Part shown: positions 1-8,656 of the stretch, in pieces
Layout of the letters: each line of letters begins with the position of its first letter
Position numbering within the stretch: the first letter of the stretch is position 1
DNA from: an uncultured Bacteroidales bacterium
GTDB lineage: Bacteria > Bacteroidota > Bacteroidia > Bacteroidales > Bacteroidaceae
Assembly: GCA_902781515.1 (NCBI GenBank)
Contig: CACZJU010000007.1
Span: forward strand, 62,001 to 126,000
DNA length: 64,000 nucleotides
Reading direction: 5' to 3'
Made by a program: the position numbers and the translations under genes
The notes under the pieces: generated by a model
Seen by the model: only the letters and a program-made list of their open reading frames with translations
Databases searched by the model: none
What the model was told of the DNA's origin: nothing

Positions 1-1224
1 CGACAATGAGAGAGCGATATCATCCTCAAGGTTTCGGATAGTGGCGATGCGAATACCAGGGGCGGGTGTTACTTCGTAGAGAGTAACGGTCGGACCAACT
101 GTTGCCTTGATGTTACTGATTTCCACCTTAAAGTTATGCAGTACGCGCAGAATCTGGTCTTTGTTTTGTTTCAACTCCTCCATATCAACGCTGGGAGCGT
201 TGTTGTCGTACCTCTTCAAGAGATCTATAGTGGGGTACTTATAATGACTGAGGTCTAGCTTCGGGTCGTAAGGTTCCAAAGCACCAGTCTCGTCAAGGTC
301 TGCTTCTTCTTCCTCTATGCCTTCGTGTATCTCCATCTTTAGGTCTTCGGCTTTAGAAGTTGCTGGTTTCTCGGGACCTGTTACTTCGAATGGAACATCA
401 CCTCCCGTTGTAGGTTGTACATCTTCAGCAGGCATATCTGTGAAGGTTACCGTTGTGGCAGTCTTTGCTATTCTTTTTTCGTCCACTTCGTCGAGGTCTA
501 TTACACGCGAACGTGTATTTTCGTCCTGATGGTAGTCTCCTTCATCCTGTGACAGGTCTGTTTCACCATCCTTGTCATAATCCGATGTCGAGCGTTCAGC
601 ACGACGCCGTGCAGCCTCAAGCGTACGACGTATGATGTTTACGGTCTCGCCTGTGAGGTAAAGAACGTATGCCACAGCCGTCACTATCAGTCCTATCATC
701 ACACCGGCAGTACCAATGTTTTGCTTTAGATACTCGAGGGCAGTCTGTCCGTGCCCTCCACCGATGTTGATGTACGAGTTCTCGAATAAGTATGTCTGCA
801 ACAGAGCTCCGGCTATTGACAACCATACCATCAGCAGAGCACAATTGATGAACCACTTCCACAACCTTATATGACCTATTGCTAAGAGACGCAGTGTTGT
901 GACTATCATCAATATGGGAATCAATATCGACGCCAGGCCGAAGGTGGTGTCCATTATATTCTTGGAAAGTCCTACACCAAATCGTCCGAGCCAGTTGTGG
1001 GCATGCTCCCCATCGGCGAGGTTCTGGTCGTAATGTCCTGTGAATATGTATGATGTGAAGGCAATGAGCAGGAGTATTGAGAAAAATGCCAGCAGTCCTC
1101 CTACAATCCATTTCGTCAGTTCGAGTTTGCTGACCGGTTCTTCCATTTCTCCATTATCGGTCATCACTTTCCTGCGTCCCTTTACAGTCTTCTTAGTTAT
1201 CTTCGGTGTCGTGTCTTTTGCCAT
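1..1224 (-). CDS. ftsK: DNA translocase FtsK, N-terminal part (runs off the window)
   Basis: The open frame starts at the ATG at 1224 and reads without a stop to base 1, giving 408 residues. A basic N-terminus is followed by about four hydrophobic segments (roughly residues 35-60, 85-110, 120-140 and 165-190). Then comes a long acidic linker, and the frame ends in the conserved stretch LEDDIALSLS that opens the FtsK motor alpha domain. FtsK/SpoIIIE proteins anchor at the septum and pump chromosome ends away from the closing division site. The ATPase and gamma domains lie outside the window. A TAnnTTTG box at 1273-1280 on the minus strand fits the start. The family call is firm; subfunction beyond that is by homology. 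Confidence 0.93.
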   Translation of the reverse strand, partial: MAKDTTPKITKKTVKGRRKVMTDNGEMEEPVSKLELTKWIVGGLLAFFSILLLIAFTSYIFTGHYDQNLADGEHAHNWLGRFGVGLSKNIMDTTFGLASILIPILMIVTTLRLLAIGHIRLWKWFINCALLMVWLSIAGALLQTYLFENSYINIGGGHGQTALEYLKQNIGTAGVMIGLIVTAVAYVLYLTGETVNIIRRTLEAARRRAERSTSDYDKDGETDLSQDEGDYHQDENTRSRVIDLDEVDEKRIAKTATTVTFTDMPAEDVQPTTGGDVPFEVTGPEKPATSKAEDLKMEIHEGIEEEEADLDETGALEPYDPKLDLSHYKYPTIDLLKRYDNNAPSVDMEELKQNKDQILRVLHNFKVEISNIKATVGPTVTLYEVTPAPGIRIATIRNLEDDIALSLS

Positions 1225-1272
1225 ATCGCGCGTGTATATGTATATTATATATATGTATGTATAAACAGCCCA

Positions 1273-1280
1273 CAAAGATA
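1273..1280 (-). promoter_or_regulatory. -7 promoter box of ftsK
   Basis: The minus strand reads TATCTTTG, a match to the Bacteroidetes sigma-ABfr -7 consensus TAnnTTTG. It would give a leader of about 45 bases that contains alternating TATATGTATA stretches (1234-1262). It faces away from the plus-strand box at 1335-1342. Confidence 0.65.
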
Positions 1281-1334
1281 CATAAAAAATTGCGATATGT
1301 AATAAAACGATGCGGCATTTTAGAGAGAATTTTG

Positions 1335-1342
1335 TATATTTG
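1335..1342 (+). promoter_or_regulatory. -7 promoter box of the 1370 operon
   Basis: TATATTTG matches TAnnTTTG. Transcription would begin near 1346, which excludes the upstream in-frame ATG at 1310 and supports a start at 1370 or 1373. No clear -33 TTTG is visible. Confidence 0.6.
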
Positions 1343-1369
1343 CACGGATTATTGAGTTATGCAGACATA

Positions 1370-2014
1370 ATGATGACTGAGCAAAGGCGCATATTGATGG
1401 ATAAGTTCGACAAGCAACAGCTTGCCTCTTTACCGCGAGCTGTGTTTACAGGACGTATTATCGTCATTGACACAGAGCGTGAGGCAGAGAAGGCTGTGGC
1501 TTATCTTATGCGACAACCTCTGTTGGGCTTCGACACTGAAACTCGCCCCACATTCAGGCCCGGTCCTATGCACCCTGTAGCCCTTTTGCAGGTTTCTACG
1601 CTCGATACGTGCTTTCTCTTTCGCCTCAATATCATCGATATACCTGACTGCCTTGTACAGTTGCTTGGAGAAAACGATATAACGAAGGTTGCCTTATCGT
1701 GGAGCGATGACAGAGGGCAGCTTATGCGACGTCGTGCTTTCAAGATGGGGCAGTTCGTGGAGTTGCAAACATACGTGCGACAGTTCGGAATCGAGGATAT
1801 GAGCCTGCAGAAACTATATGCCAATATCTTTGGCGAGAAAATATCCAAGACGCAACAGCTTACCAATTGGGAGGCCGAAACCCTTACAGCAGCACAGAAA
1901 ACGTATGCTGCTACTGATGCTTGGGCCTGTCTGCGCCTTTACAAGGAATTGGAGCGCTTGCGCGAAACAAATAATTGGGAATTAAAAAGATATGTTGAAC
2001 CTATATCTGAATAA
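1370..2014 (+). CDS. 3'-5' exonuclease domain protein (RNase D/DnaQ fold)
   Basis: The 214-residue protein carries the three exonuclease motifs of the DEDDy group. Exo I is GFDTET, near residue 50. Exo II lies around VALSWSDD. Exo III is YAATDAW, with the catalytic Tyr and Asp. There is no HRDC domain, so it is a stand-alone exonuclease domain rather than full-length RNase D. Substrate (RNA or DNA) cannot be told from sequence. The frame is open from 1310, but the promoter box at 1335-1342 makes 1370/1373 the likelier start. Its end overlaps the next gene by 23 bases, so the two are probably co-translated. Confidence 0.85.
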   Translation: MMTEQRRILMDKFDKQQLASLPRAVFTGRIIVIDTEREAEKAVAYLMRQPLLGFDTETRPTFRPGPMHPVALLQVSTLDTCFLFRLNIIDIPDCLVQLLGENDITKVALSWSDDRGQLMRRRAFKMGQFVELQTYVRQFGIEDMSLQKLYANIFGEKISKTQQLTNWEAETLTAAQKTYAATDAWACLRLYKELERLRETNNWELKRYVEPISE

Positions 2015-3170
2015 AGGAAAGGACGAAAGCCTGCGACGTTTTCATCCGTGGGTGTTCTCTGGCGCTGTGAACCACATAGACGGACAACCCTCGGAGGGTG
2101 ACCTCGTGAGAGTGCTGACACATCAGGGCGAGTTCGTTGCCGTCGGACATTGGCAGATTGGAAGCATAGCTGTGCGAGTGTTGTCGTTTGAGAATGAACC
2201 AATAGACCATAAGTTCTGGGTAAATAAGCTCGCTACTGCTTACGATGTTAGACGAACTATCGGAGTGGCTGGAACAAATGAGAACACTACCTATCGTCTC
2301 GTTCATGGTGAAGGTGATAATCTGCCTGGATTGGTAATAGATATGTATGGACGGACTGCGGTAATGCAGGCCCACAGTGTTGGAATGCACGTTTGCAGGA
2401 AGGATATTGCCAAAGCCCTTCAAGAGGTTCTTGGTGATGCTCTTGAAAACGTCTATTATAAGAGTGAGACAACTCTTCCGTTTAAGGCCGATTTGCATCA
2501 GGAGAATGGTTTCATTGTCGGCAATTCTTTAGACGATATTGCTGTAGAAAATGGACTTAAATTCCATATCGATTGGCTTAAAGGTCAGAAGACAGGATTC
2601 TTTGTAGACCAGCGAGATAACCGTAGTTTGGTGGAGCAATACTCTAAAGACCGTAACGTACTTAATATGTTCTGCTATACTGGTGGTTTTAGCGTCTATG
2701 CGATGAGAGGCGGGGCACGTCTTGTACACTCCGTTGACAGCAGTCAGAAGGCCGTAGATCTTGTTAATCAGAACATCGAACTTAACTTCCCATCCGACTC
2801 TCGTCACAAGGCTTTCGCCGAAGACGCTTTTAAGTATCTTGAGCAGATGACAGAGTCCTATGACCTCGTTATACTTGACCCTCCAGCCTTTGCAAAGCAT
2901 CGTGATGCAGTTCGTCACGCTATAAAAGGTTACACGAAACTCAATGCCCGTGCTATGGAGAAAATGCCCAAGGGAAGTATTCTCTTTACATTCTCCTGCT
3001 CGCAGGCTATTTCTAAGGACCAGTTCCGCATGGCTGTGTTCACGGCTGCCACGCTGGCGAATCGTAAGGTCCGTATTCTTCACCAGCTTCATCAACCGGC
3101 TGACCACCCCATAAATATCTATCATCCGGAAGGTGAATATCTAAAGGGTCTTGTACTTTATATTGAATAA
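1992..3170 (+). CDS. Class I SAM-dependent rRNA methyltransferase (RlmI/RlmL-C type)
   Basis: The 392-residue protein begins with a PUA-type RNA-binding domain (residues about 1-80, with RRFHPWVFSGA). A Rossmann methyltransferase domain follows, with a SAM-binding motif in LNMFCYTGGFSVYA (about residue 225) and the catalytic ILDPPAF motif (about residue 297). The family methylates C5 of cytosine in 23S rRNA (RlmI acts on C1962 in E. coli); that exact target here is by homology. It overlaps the exonuclease gene upstream and sits 16 bases before the permease gene. Confidence 0.9.
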   Translation: MLNLYLNKGKDESLRRFHPWVFSGAVNHIDGQPSEGDLVRVLTHQGEFVAVGHWQIGSIAVRVLSFENEPIDHKFWVNKLATAYDVRRTIGVAGTNENTTYRLVHGEGDNLPGLVIDMYGRTAVMQAHSVGMHVCRKDIAKALQEVLGDALENVYYKSETTLPFKADLHQENGFIVGNSLDDIAVENGLKFHIDWLKGQKTGFFVDQRDNRSLVEQYSKDRNVLNMFCYTGGFSVYAMRGGARLVHSVDSSQKAVDLVNQNIELNFPSDSRHKAFAEDAFKYLEQMTESYDLVILDPPAFAKHRDAVRHAIKGYTKLNARAMEKMPKGSILFTFSCSQAISKDQFRMAVFTAATLANRKVRILHQLHQPADHPINIYHPEGEYLKGLVLYIE

Positions 3171-3186
3171 CCAAAAACATAATACT

Positions 3187-4449
3187 ATGAATATCAAAAT
3201 TCGTCTTGCAATTCTATTCTTCTTCGAGTTTGCAGTATGGGGAGCCTACCTTATCTCCATGGGACTCTATCTTGGAAGTGAAGGGCTGGGTTCCAATATT
3301 GGTTGGTTCTATAGCGTTCAGGGTTTCGTATCACTCTGTATGCCTGCACTTATGGGCATTGTAGCCGACAAGTGGATTCAAGCACAGCGCTTGTTGAGTC
3401 TTTGTCACGCTTTGGCAGGTTTGTTCATGATTGGAGCATGTTTCTATGGTTTGTCTGCTGCCGGACACGTGGATTTCGGCATTCTGTTCAGCCTTTACAC
3501 CATGAGTGTCGCCTTCTTTATGCCGACAATTGCCCTTACGAACTCTGTAGCATACAATGCTTTGGATAAGGAAGGACTTGATACCGTGAAGGCATTCCCT
3601 CCAATTCGTGTATGGGGAACTATCGGTTTCATAGCTTCCATGTGGGCTGTGAATCTGCTGGGCTTCAAGTCAACTTCCTACCAGTTTGCATTGTCGGGAG
3701 GCCTGAGCTTGCTGATGGCTTTCTATTCGCTGACTATGCCTGCTTGTCCGACGAACAAAGGCGGCGAGAAGAAGTCGCTTGTCGAAGCCCTTGGACTGCG
3801 CGCCTTTGCGCTCTTCAAGAACTATCGCATGGCTGTATTCTTCATATTCTCAATGCTCTTGGGCTCTTGTCTGCAAATCACCAATGGTTATGCCACACTC
3901 TATCTCGAAGCATGGGGAGCATTGCCTCAGTATGCTGACTCGCTGATGGTGAAGTACAGCGTCATAATTACCTCCATTTCGCAGATGAGCGAGACTCTTT
4001 GCATACTGCTCATTCCCTTCTGTCTCAGTCGTTTCGGCATCAAGAAGGTAATGCTTATGTCTATGTTCGCATGGGTCTTCCGCTTCGGATTCTTCGCTAT
4101 CGGTAATCCTGGTCCTGGATTTGTTTTCATCATTCTTTCGATGATTGTTTACGGTGTTGCATTTGATTTCTTCAATATCTCAGGCTCGCTGTTTGTAGAT
4201 AAGGAGACAGACCTCAGCATTCGTAACTCTGCTCAAGGCCTGTTCATGATGATGACGAACGGCTTTGGTGCTACTGTCGGAATGCTTAGCGCCCAGATGG
4301 TTGTCAACAACTATGTATTTAATCTTCCTGAAGGGAGCGATGTACTTCCTGGTTGGGAGACATGTTGGTACATATTTGCTGGTTACGCATTTGTGGTTGC
4401 TGTGCTCTTTGCAATACTTTTCCGGTATAAGCACGTTCCCACAAAATAA
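3187..4449 (+). CDS. Nucleoside:H+ symporter, NupG-type MFS permease
   Basis: This 420-residue membrane protein has about twelve hydrophobic segments and the NupG-family opening with FFFEFAVWGAYLI. It would import nucleosides across the inner membrane by proton symport. The start at 3187 is preferred over the upstream in-frame ATG at 3151 because the latter would overlap the stop of the methyltransferase and add a hydrophilic tail not seen in the family. The gene continues the 1370 operon and ends 11 bases before rsmE. Confidence 0.88.
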   Translation: MNIKIRLAILFFFEFAVWGAYLISMGLYLGSEGLGSNIGWFYSVQGFVSLCMPALMGIVADKWIQAQRLLSLCHALAGLFMIGACFYGLSAAGHVDFGILFSLYTMSVAFFMPTIALTNSVAYNALDKEGLDTVKAFPPIRVWGTIGFIASMWAVNLLGFKSTSYQFALSGGLSLLMAFYSLTMPACPTNKGGEKKSLVEALGLRAFALFKNYRMAVFFIFSMLLGSCLQITNGYATLYLEAWGALPQYADSLMVKYSVIITSISQMSETLCILLIPFCLSRFGIKKVMLMSMFAWVFRFGFFAIGNPGPGFVFIILSMIVYGVAFDFFNISGSLFVDKETDLSIRNSAQGLFMMMTNGFGATVGMLSAQMVVNNYVFNLPEGSDVLPGWETCWYIFAGYAFVVAVLFAILFRYKHVPTK

Positions 4450-4460
4450 TCTTTAGTTTT

Positions 4461-5168
4461 ATGAAAGAAGAACGCTTCTTTTACCAACCAGACATTAATG
4501 TGGGTGAACTTACTAAAGAGGACACCCAACATGCCGTGCGTGTCCTTCGTATGAGGGAGGGCGACGAAATGTGGCTCATGGACGGAAAGGGAACGTTTTA
4601 TCGTGCTGAGATTATTGCTGCTTCGAACCATCGTTGTGCATATCGCATTGTAGAACGAATGCCGCAGGAACCTGCTTGGCAAGGTCATCTCCATCTTGCG
4701 ATGGCTCCAACTAAGCTGAACGACCGCACGGAGTGGTTCGCAGAGAAAGCCACAGAGATAGGTTTCGACGAACTGTCATTCCTCGATTGCCAGTACTCAG
4801 AGCGTCATTCTCTTAAGGTTGAACGTATCGATAAGATTGTCATATCTGCAATGAAACAGAGCCGTAAGGCTTGGAAACCAAAGGTTAACGAGATGCAGGA
4901 CTTCAGTCAATTCGTGCATAGCCCTTTCAATGGCGACAGATTCATTTGTCACTGTTACGAGGGCGAAAAGGAGAATCTATTCGATGTTCTTACTCCTGGC
5001 AACGATGCGCTTGTGATGATAGGACCGGAAGGCGATTTCTCTATCGACGAAGTTCGTTTGGCTGAGGAGAATGGATTCAAGGCCGTAACGCTTGGCAAAA
5101 GTCGTTTGCGCACTGAGACTGCTGCTCTTGTGGCTGTTCATCTTATGCATATTAAAAATACAATATAA
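4461..5168 (+). CDS. rsmE: 16S rRNA (uracil-1498-N3)-methyltransferase RsmE
   Basis: This 235-residue protein has the RsmE layout. An N-terminal PUA-like domain is followed by a SPOUT trefoil-knot domain with GPEGDFS (about residue 190) and the C-terminal LGKSRLRTETAA signature that binds S-adenosylmethionine. It methylates N3 of U1498 in the decoding region of 16S rRNA. Length is normal. It is the second rRNA methyltransferase in this operon. Confidence 0.95.
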   Translation: MKEERFFYQPDINVGELTKEDTQHAVRVLRMREGDEMWLMDGKGTFYRAEIIAASNHRCAYRIVERMPQEPAWQGHLHLAMAPTKLNDRTEWFAEKATEIGFDELSFLDCQYSERHSLKVERIDKIVISAMKQSRKAWKPKVNEMQDFSQFVHSPFNGDRFICHCYEGEKENLFDVLTPGNDALVMIGPEGDFSIDEVRLAEENGFKAVTLGKSRLRTETAALVAVHLMHIKNTI

Positions 5169-5194
5169 GGTTTTACTTCAAACATTAGTAATGT

Positions 5195-6568
5195 ATGAGG
5201 AGATACATTATTATTGCTTCGGTGGTCGCATTATTAATGCTTAGCGGCATCGTTGCATACCTGATGCTTAAGCGTAGTAGCGATGGTGTTGCTTCGTCGC
5301 TTCCCAAGGATATTACAATGGTTGCGCGCGTCGATTTCCAATCGCTTGCTGTTCACTACGGATTGAGTGGAGACCATGCTAGTAGCATTATGCATAAACT
5401 GCTCTGGTATAGCGACGACGATATCGATGGCATCGATTACCTCAGCAACTCCTATGCTTTTGCTTCGCAGGGATACTTTGGTGCTGTGGTTCCTCTGAAG
5501 GATTCCAAACGCTTCAAGCAATTTGTCGAGCAAGCACGCTCGTGCCGTTTTGAGCAGCAGCGAGGCCTGTCGTGGGCAGTCGTTGACTTCAATGTCCTGC
5601 TGGCAGTATCGGATGACAGAGCCATGATGATGGGACCTGCCGTAGGTTCTGAACTTGATGAACTCCGCAATACTATCGCGGCTTGTTTGAAACAGAGCGA
5701 AGAGGAGAGTGGAATGCATAGCGAATTGTTCGGTATGCTTGCAGCCCGTAATGAACCTATAACTTTGGCTACCACCTATGATGCTTTGCCTGCTCAGTTG
5801 CAACCGGAAAGATTAGGACAATACGTTAATTTCTCGTCGCTTTATGCTACTGCAGGTCTGACTGCGATGAAGGACAGAGCCAGCCTTTCGATAGAATTCT
5901 CGTCGACGGACGATAAGATGAACAGAATGCTTGACAAGTTTGATGAAGCTTTGCAGCCAATAAACGGAAACCTGTTACAAACAGCACCTTCAAACCCAGC
6001 ATTACACGTTGAGATGGGATTAAACGGTGAACATTTCCTTAATGCTCTGCGTAGTATCCCACACATGCGTACAAAGCTTTTGTTTGCTAATGCCTTGCTT
6101 GATTTGGACATGATAATTAAGAGCATCGATGGTGATGTTGCCTTTTCGATATCAGACAAGTGGGTAGTGCAGACAGAAATGCATTCAATGAAATTCTTGG
6201 ATAACGTGTCGGGGTGGAACGATGATATCACGCGCACCGCAGGAATACGTTTCGATATTTCTGCTGATAAATCTCATGGTTCAGTCTTGTATAAGGACGA
6301 CCGTTTTTATTATGGTGTTAGAGGCAATAGGTTGGTGTGCTCGCCTAACGAACAACTATCGCATGCTGATGCGCATAACGATGTCAAGTATGACTTCAAT
6401 ACAGACCTTTCACAGTATTCTCTATTTGCAACTGTAGAAGCTTATAATTCATTCATTGATGAATACTTACCAAAGGCAGAGCGTGTAAACATTGCTGCAA
6501 AGGACATCAGACATTGGAGTATAGATTTGATAGTTCGCGATGGGGCAACTTTACTTGACATTTTTTAG
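5195..6568 (+). CDS. Membrane-anchored DUF4836-like protein, function unknown
   Basis: This 457-residue protein has one N-terminal hydrophobic segment (residues 4-26, followed by KRSS) that should anchor it to the inner membrane with the rest in the periplasm. The exported part opens with LPKDITMVARVDF, the kind of strand seen at the start of Bacteroidetes DUF4836 proteins. No catalytic motif is apparent. It is the last gene of the rsmE run, 26 bases downstream of rsmE, and is followed by a promoter for the next operon. The family assignment is from pattern memory and is moderate. Confidence 0.6.
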   Translation: MRRYIIIASVVALLMLSGIVAYLMLKRSSDGVASSLPKDITMVARVDFQSLAVHYGLSGDHASSIMHKLLWYSDDDIDGIDYLSNSYAFASQGYFGAVVPLKDSKRFKQFVEQARSCRFEQQRGLSWAVVDFNVLLAVSDDRAMMMGPAVGSELDELRNTIAACLKQSEEESGMHSELFGMLAARNEPITLATTYDALPAQLQPERLGQYVNFSSLYATAGLTAMKDRASLSIEFSSTDDKMNRMLDKFDEALQPINGNLLQTAPSNPALHVEMGLNGEHFLNALRSIPHMRTKLLFANALLDLDMIIKSIDGDVAFSISDKWVVQTEMHSMKFLDNVSGWNDDITRTAGIRFDISADKSHGSVLYKDDRFYYGVRGNRLVCSPNEQLSHADAHNDVKYDFNTDLSQYSLFATVEAYNSFIDEYLPKAERVNIAAKDIRHWSIDLIVRDGATLLDIF

Positions 6569-6576
6569 CCCTGACT

Positions 6577-6608
6577 ATTGGGAATGTCATTTTTTTGCAC
6601 TACCTTTG
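6577..6608 (+). promoter_or_regulatory. Promoter of the 5-alpha-reductase operon
   Basis: TACCTTTG at 6601-6608 is an exact TAnnTTTG -7 box, and a TTG near 6578 lies about 20 bases upstream in the place of a -33 element. Predicted transcription starts near 6613, just before the AAAGG at 6626-6630 that would act as ribosome-binding site for the ATG at 6636. Confidence 0.72.
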
Positions 6609-6635
6609 TGGCAATTTTAAAAAGCAAAGGTGCCG

Positions 6636-7403
6636 ATGACACTGGAAATCTTTAATTATCTGATATGGGGCATGACAATAATGGCCGTTGTGGTCTTTGT
6701 CAGCCTCTATTTTGTTAATGCAGGTTACGGCCAGTTCCGCACCAAACAATGGGGCTGGAGCCTAAACAACAAAATAGCATGGGTGCTGATGGAAGCACCC
6801 GTATTTATTGTAATGCTGAGTATATGGCTCAAGGCAGATGCAAAATGGCACGTGCCCGAACTTATATTGTTCTGTATGTTCCAACTGCATTATTTCCAGC
6901 GCAGTTTCATATTCCCATTCCTGATTACAGGTAAGAGTCGTATGCCCATTGCAATTATGCTGATGGGCATTATATTCAATGTGATTAACGGTGTGATGCA
7001 GGGTGGAGGTCTCTTCTGGTACTCGAATCCTGATTTTGCATTGGGTGCCTCGTATCTGACGCATTGGAACTTCGTAATTGGTGCCATTCTCTTTGTTGCA
7101 GGACTCCTCATTAATTGGCATAGTGACTATGTTATCCGTCATCTGCGCAAACCAGGTGATACCAATCACTATTTGCCTCAGCGCGGAATGTACAAGTATG
7201 TAACCTCTGCCAACTATCTTGGTGAGTTGATGGAGTGGGTCGGATTCGCTATAGCATGTAATACATTGGTGGCATGGGTATTCCCGATATGGACGGCTGC
7301 AAACCTTGTACCACGAGCTCATGCAATACATAAGCGCTATCGTCAGGAATTCGGAGATGATGCTGTTGGTAAACGCAAACGTGTAATACCCTTCTTATAT
7401 TAA
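6636..7403 (+). CDS. Steroid 5-alpha-reductase family (SRD5A-like) membrane enzyme
   Basis: This 255-residue protein has about six or seven membrane segments and closely follows animal 3-oxo-5-alpha-steroid 4-dehydrogenase. HYFQRSFIFPFL (85-96) matches the HY..R..Y..L block and contains the Tyr that pairs with the catalytic Glu. MEAP (52-55) supplies that Glu. HSDYVIRHLRKPG (162-174) and ANYLGELMEW (192-201) are NADPH-site blocks, and the protein ends in IPFLY. The family reduces the C4-C5 double bond of 3-oxo-delta-4 steroids using NADPH. The ATG at 6636 is preferred to the GTG at 6630 because AAAGG precedes it at good spacing. The next gene begins 5 bases downstream. The actual substrate is inferred. 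Confidence 0.86.
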   Translation: MTLEIFNYLIWGMTIMAVVVFVSLYFVNAGYGQFRTKQWGWSLNNKIAWVLMEAPVFIVMLSIWLKADAKWHVPELILFCMFQLHYFQRSFIFPFLITGKSRMPIAIMLMGIIFNVINGVMQGGGLFWYSNPDFALGASYLTHWNFVIGAILFVAGLLINWHSDYVIRHLRKPGDTNHYLPQRGMYKYVTSANYLGELMEWVGFAIACNTLVAWVFPIWTAANLVPRAHAIHKRYRQEFGDDAVGKRKRVIPFLY

Positions 7404-7408
7404 GAGGT

Positions 7409-8656
7409 ATGGAAAATAAGATATTCGAAGAAGCACATATAGGTCCGCTAACACTTCGCAATAGAACCATTCGTAGTGCGGCATTCGAGAGTATGTGTCC
7501 TGGACATGTGCCTTCGCAGATGCTATATGATTATCACACCAGTGTGGCTCGTGGAGGAGTGGGCATGACCACTGTTGCCTATGCTGCTGTTGTGGAGAGC
7601 GGTCTTAGCTTCGATCGTCAGCTTGTTATGAAACCTGAGATAATCCCAGGCTTGCGTAACCTTACAGATGGCATTCATCGTGAGGGCGCAGCTGCCGGTA
7701 TTCAATTGGGACACTGCGGCAACATGAGTCACAAAGCAATTTGCGGATGTATTCCTGTTGGAGCATCGAACGGATTTAATTTGTATAGTCCTACAATTGT
7801 GCGCGGCTTGCGCAAGGATGAGTTGCCAGGTATCGCTAAGAAATTCGGCGAGGCTGTCAATCTGGCTCGCGAAGCTGGTTTCGACGAGGTAGAGATACAT
7901 TGCGGACATGGTTATCTCATCGACCAGTTCCTCAATCCTTACTTCAATCATCGTAGTGACGAATTTGGCGGCTCTTTAGAGAATCGCATGCGTTTTATGA
8001 CGATGTGTATGGAGGAGGTGATGAAGGCGGCAAAAGATGATATAGCCGTAGTGTGCAAGATGAATATGCGTGACGGACTTAAGAATGGCGTATCACTCGA
8101 GGAACATAGTATCCCTGTTGCAAAGCGACTTCAGGAACTTGGAGCACATGCTATCGTCCTAAGCGGCGGTTTGGTAAGTGCCACACCAATGTATGTGATG
8201 CGTGGTGAACTGCCTTTGCAAACGATGACGCATTATATGGACAAGTGGTGGCTGAAATATGGTATCCGTTGTAGCAAACCATTTGTCAGGAATATACTTA
8301 CAAAACCCTTCCACTACGAGGAAGCATTTTTCCTTGAAGATGCACTGAAATTCCGTAAGGCAATGCCCGATATGAAGTTCATATATGTTGGAGGCTTGGT
8401 TGCTGGCGATAAGATAAACGAGGTTTTGGGATATGGGTTCGAGGCTGTACAGATGGCTCGTAGCCTGTTGAACGAAACGGATTTCGTGAATCGCCTCAAG
8501 GAAAATCCTCATCATCGTTGTGGATGCAAGCATAGTAACTATTGCATAGGGCGAATGTACACAGAGGAGATGGTTTGTCATCAGCACTTAAACGAACCAT
8601 TGCCAAAGGATTTACAACGTGAGATAGATAGAATAGAAAAGGAACAGAATATATGA
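7409..8656 (+). CDS. NADH:flavin oxidoreductase (Old Yellow Enzyme family), candidate steroid 5-beta-reductase
   Basis: The 415-residue protein is an FMN TIM barrel with the OYE signatures GIQLGHCGN, HCGHGYLIDQFL and FGGSLENR. A C-terminal cysteine group (Cys 371, 373, 379, 390) may hold an iron-sulphur cluster. Larger relatives such as 2,4-dienoyl-CoA reductase have CxxCxxC plus a second NAD(P)H domain; here the spacing is C-x-C-x5-C-x10-C and the second domain is absent. OYE-type enzymes reduce activated C=C bonds, and members next to 5-alpha-reductases in gut Bacteroidetes have been described as delta-4-steroid 5-beta-reductases; that role here is inference. It overlaps the next gene by 4 bases. 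Confidence 0.82.
   Translation: MENKIFEEAHIGPLTLRNRTIRSAAFESMCPGHVPSQMLYDYHTSVARGGVGMTTVAYAAVVESGLSFDRQLVMKPEIIPGLRNLTDGIHREGAAAGIQLGHCGNMSHKAICGCIPVGASNGFNLYSPTIVRGLRKDELPGIAKKFGEAVNLAREAGFDEVEIHCGHGYLIDQFLNPYFNHRSDEFGGSLENRMRFMTMCMEEVMKAAKDDIAVVCKMNMRDGLKNGVSLEEHSIPVAKRLQELGAHAIVLSGGLVSATPMYVMRGELPLQTMTHYMDKWWLKYGIRCSKPFVRNILTKPFHYEEAFFLEDALKFRKAMPDMKFIYVGGLVAGDKINEVLGYGFEAVQMARSLLNETDFVNRLKENPHHRCGCKHSNYCIGRMYTEEMVCHQHLNEPLPKDLQREIDRIEKEQNI

Noticed and set aside
617..1111. 164-residue open frame on the minus strand
   Set aside because: It lies inside ftsK in another frame and has no domain pattern; the ftsK frame has membrane segments and conserved motor-domain residues.
5183..5193. Lone CATTAGTAATG dyad before the gene at 5195, identical to the array core type
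   Set aside because: It is a single copy without the 22-23 bp period or the GGCG spacer, so it may be chance.
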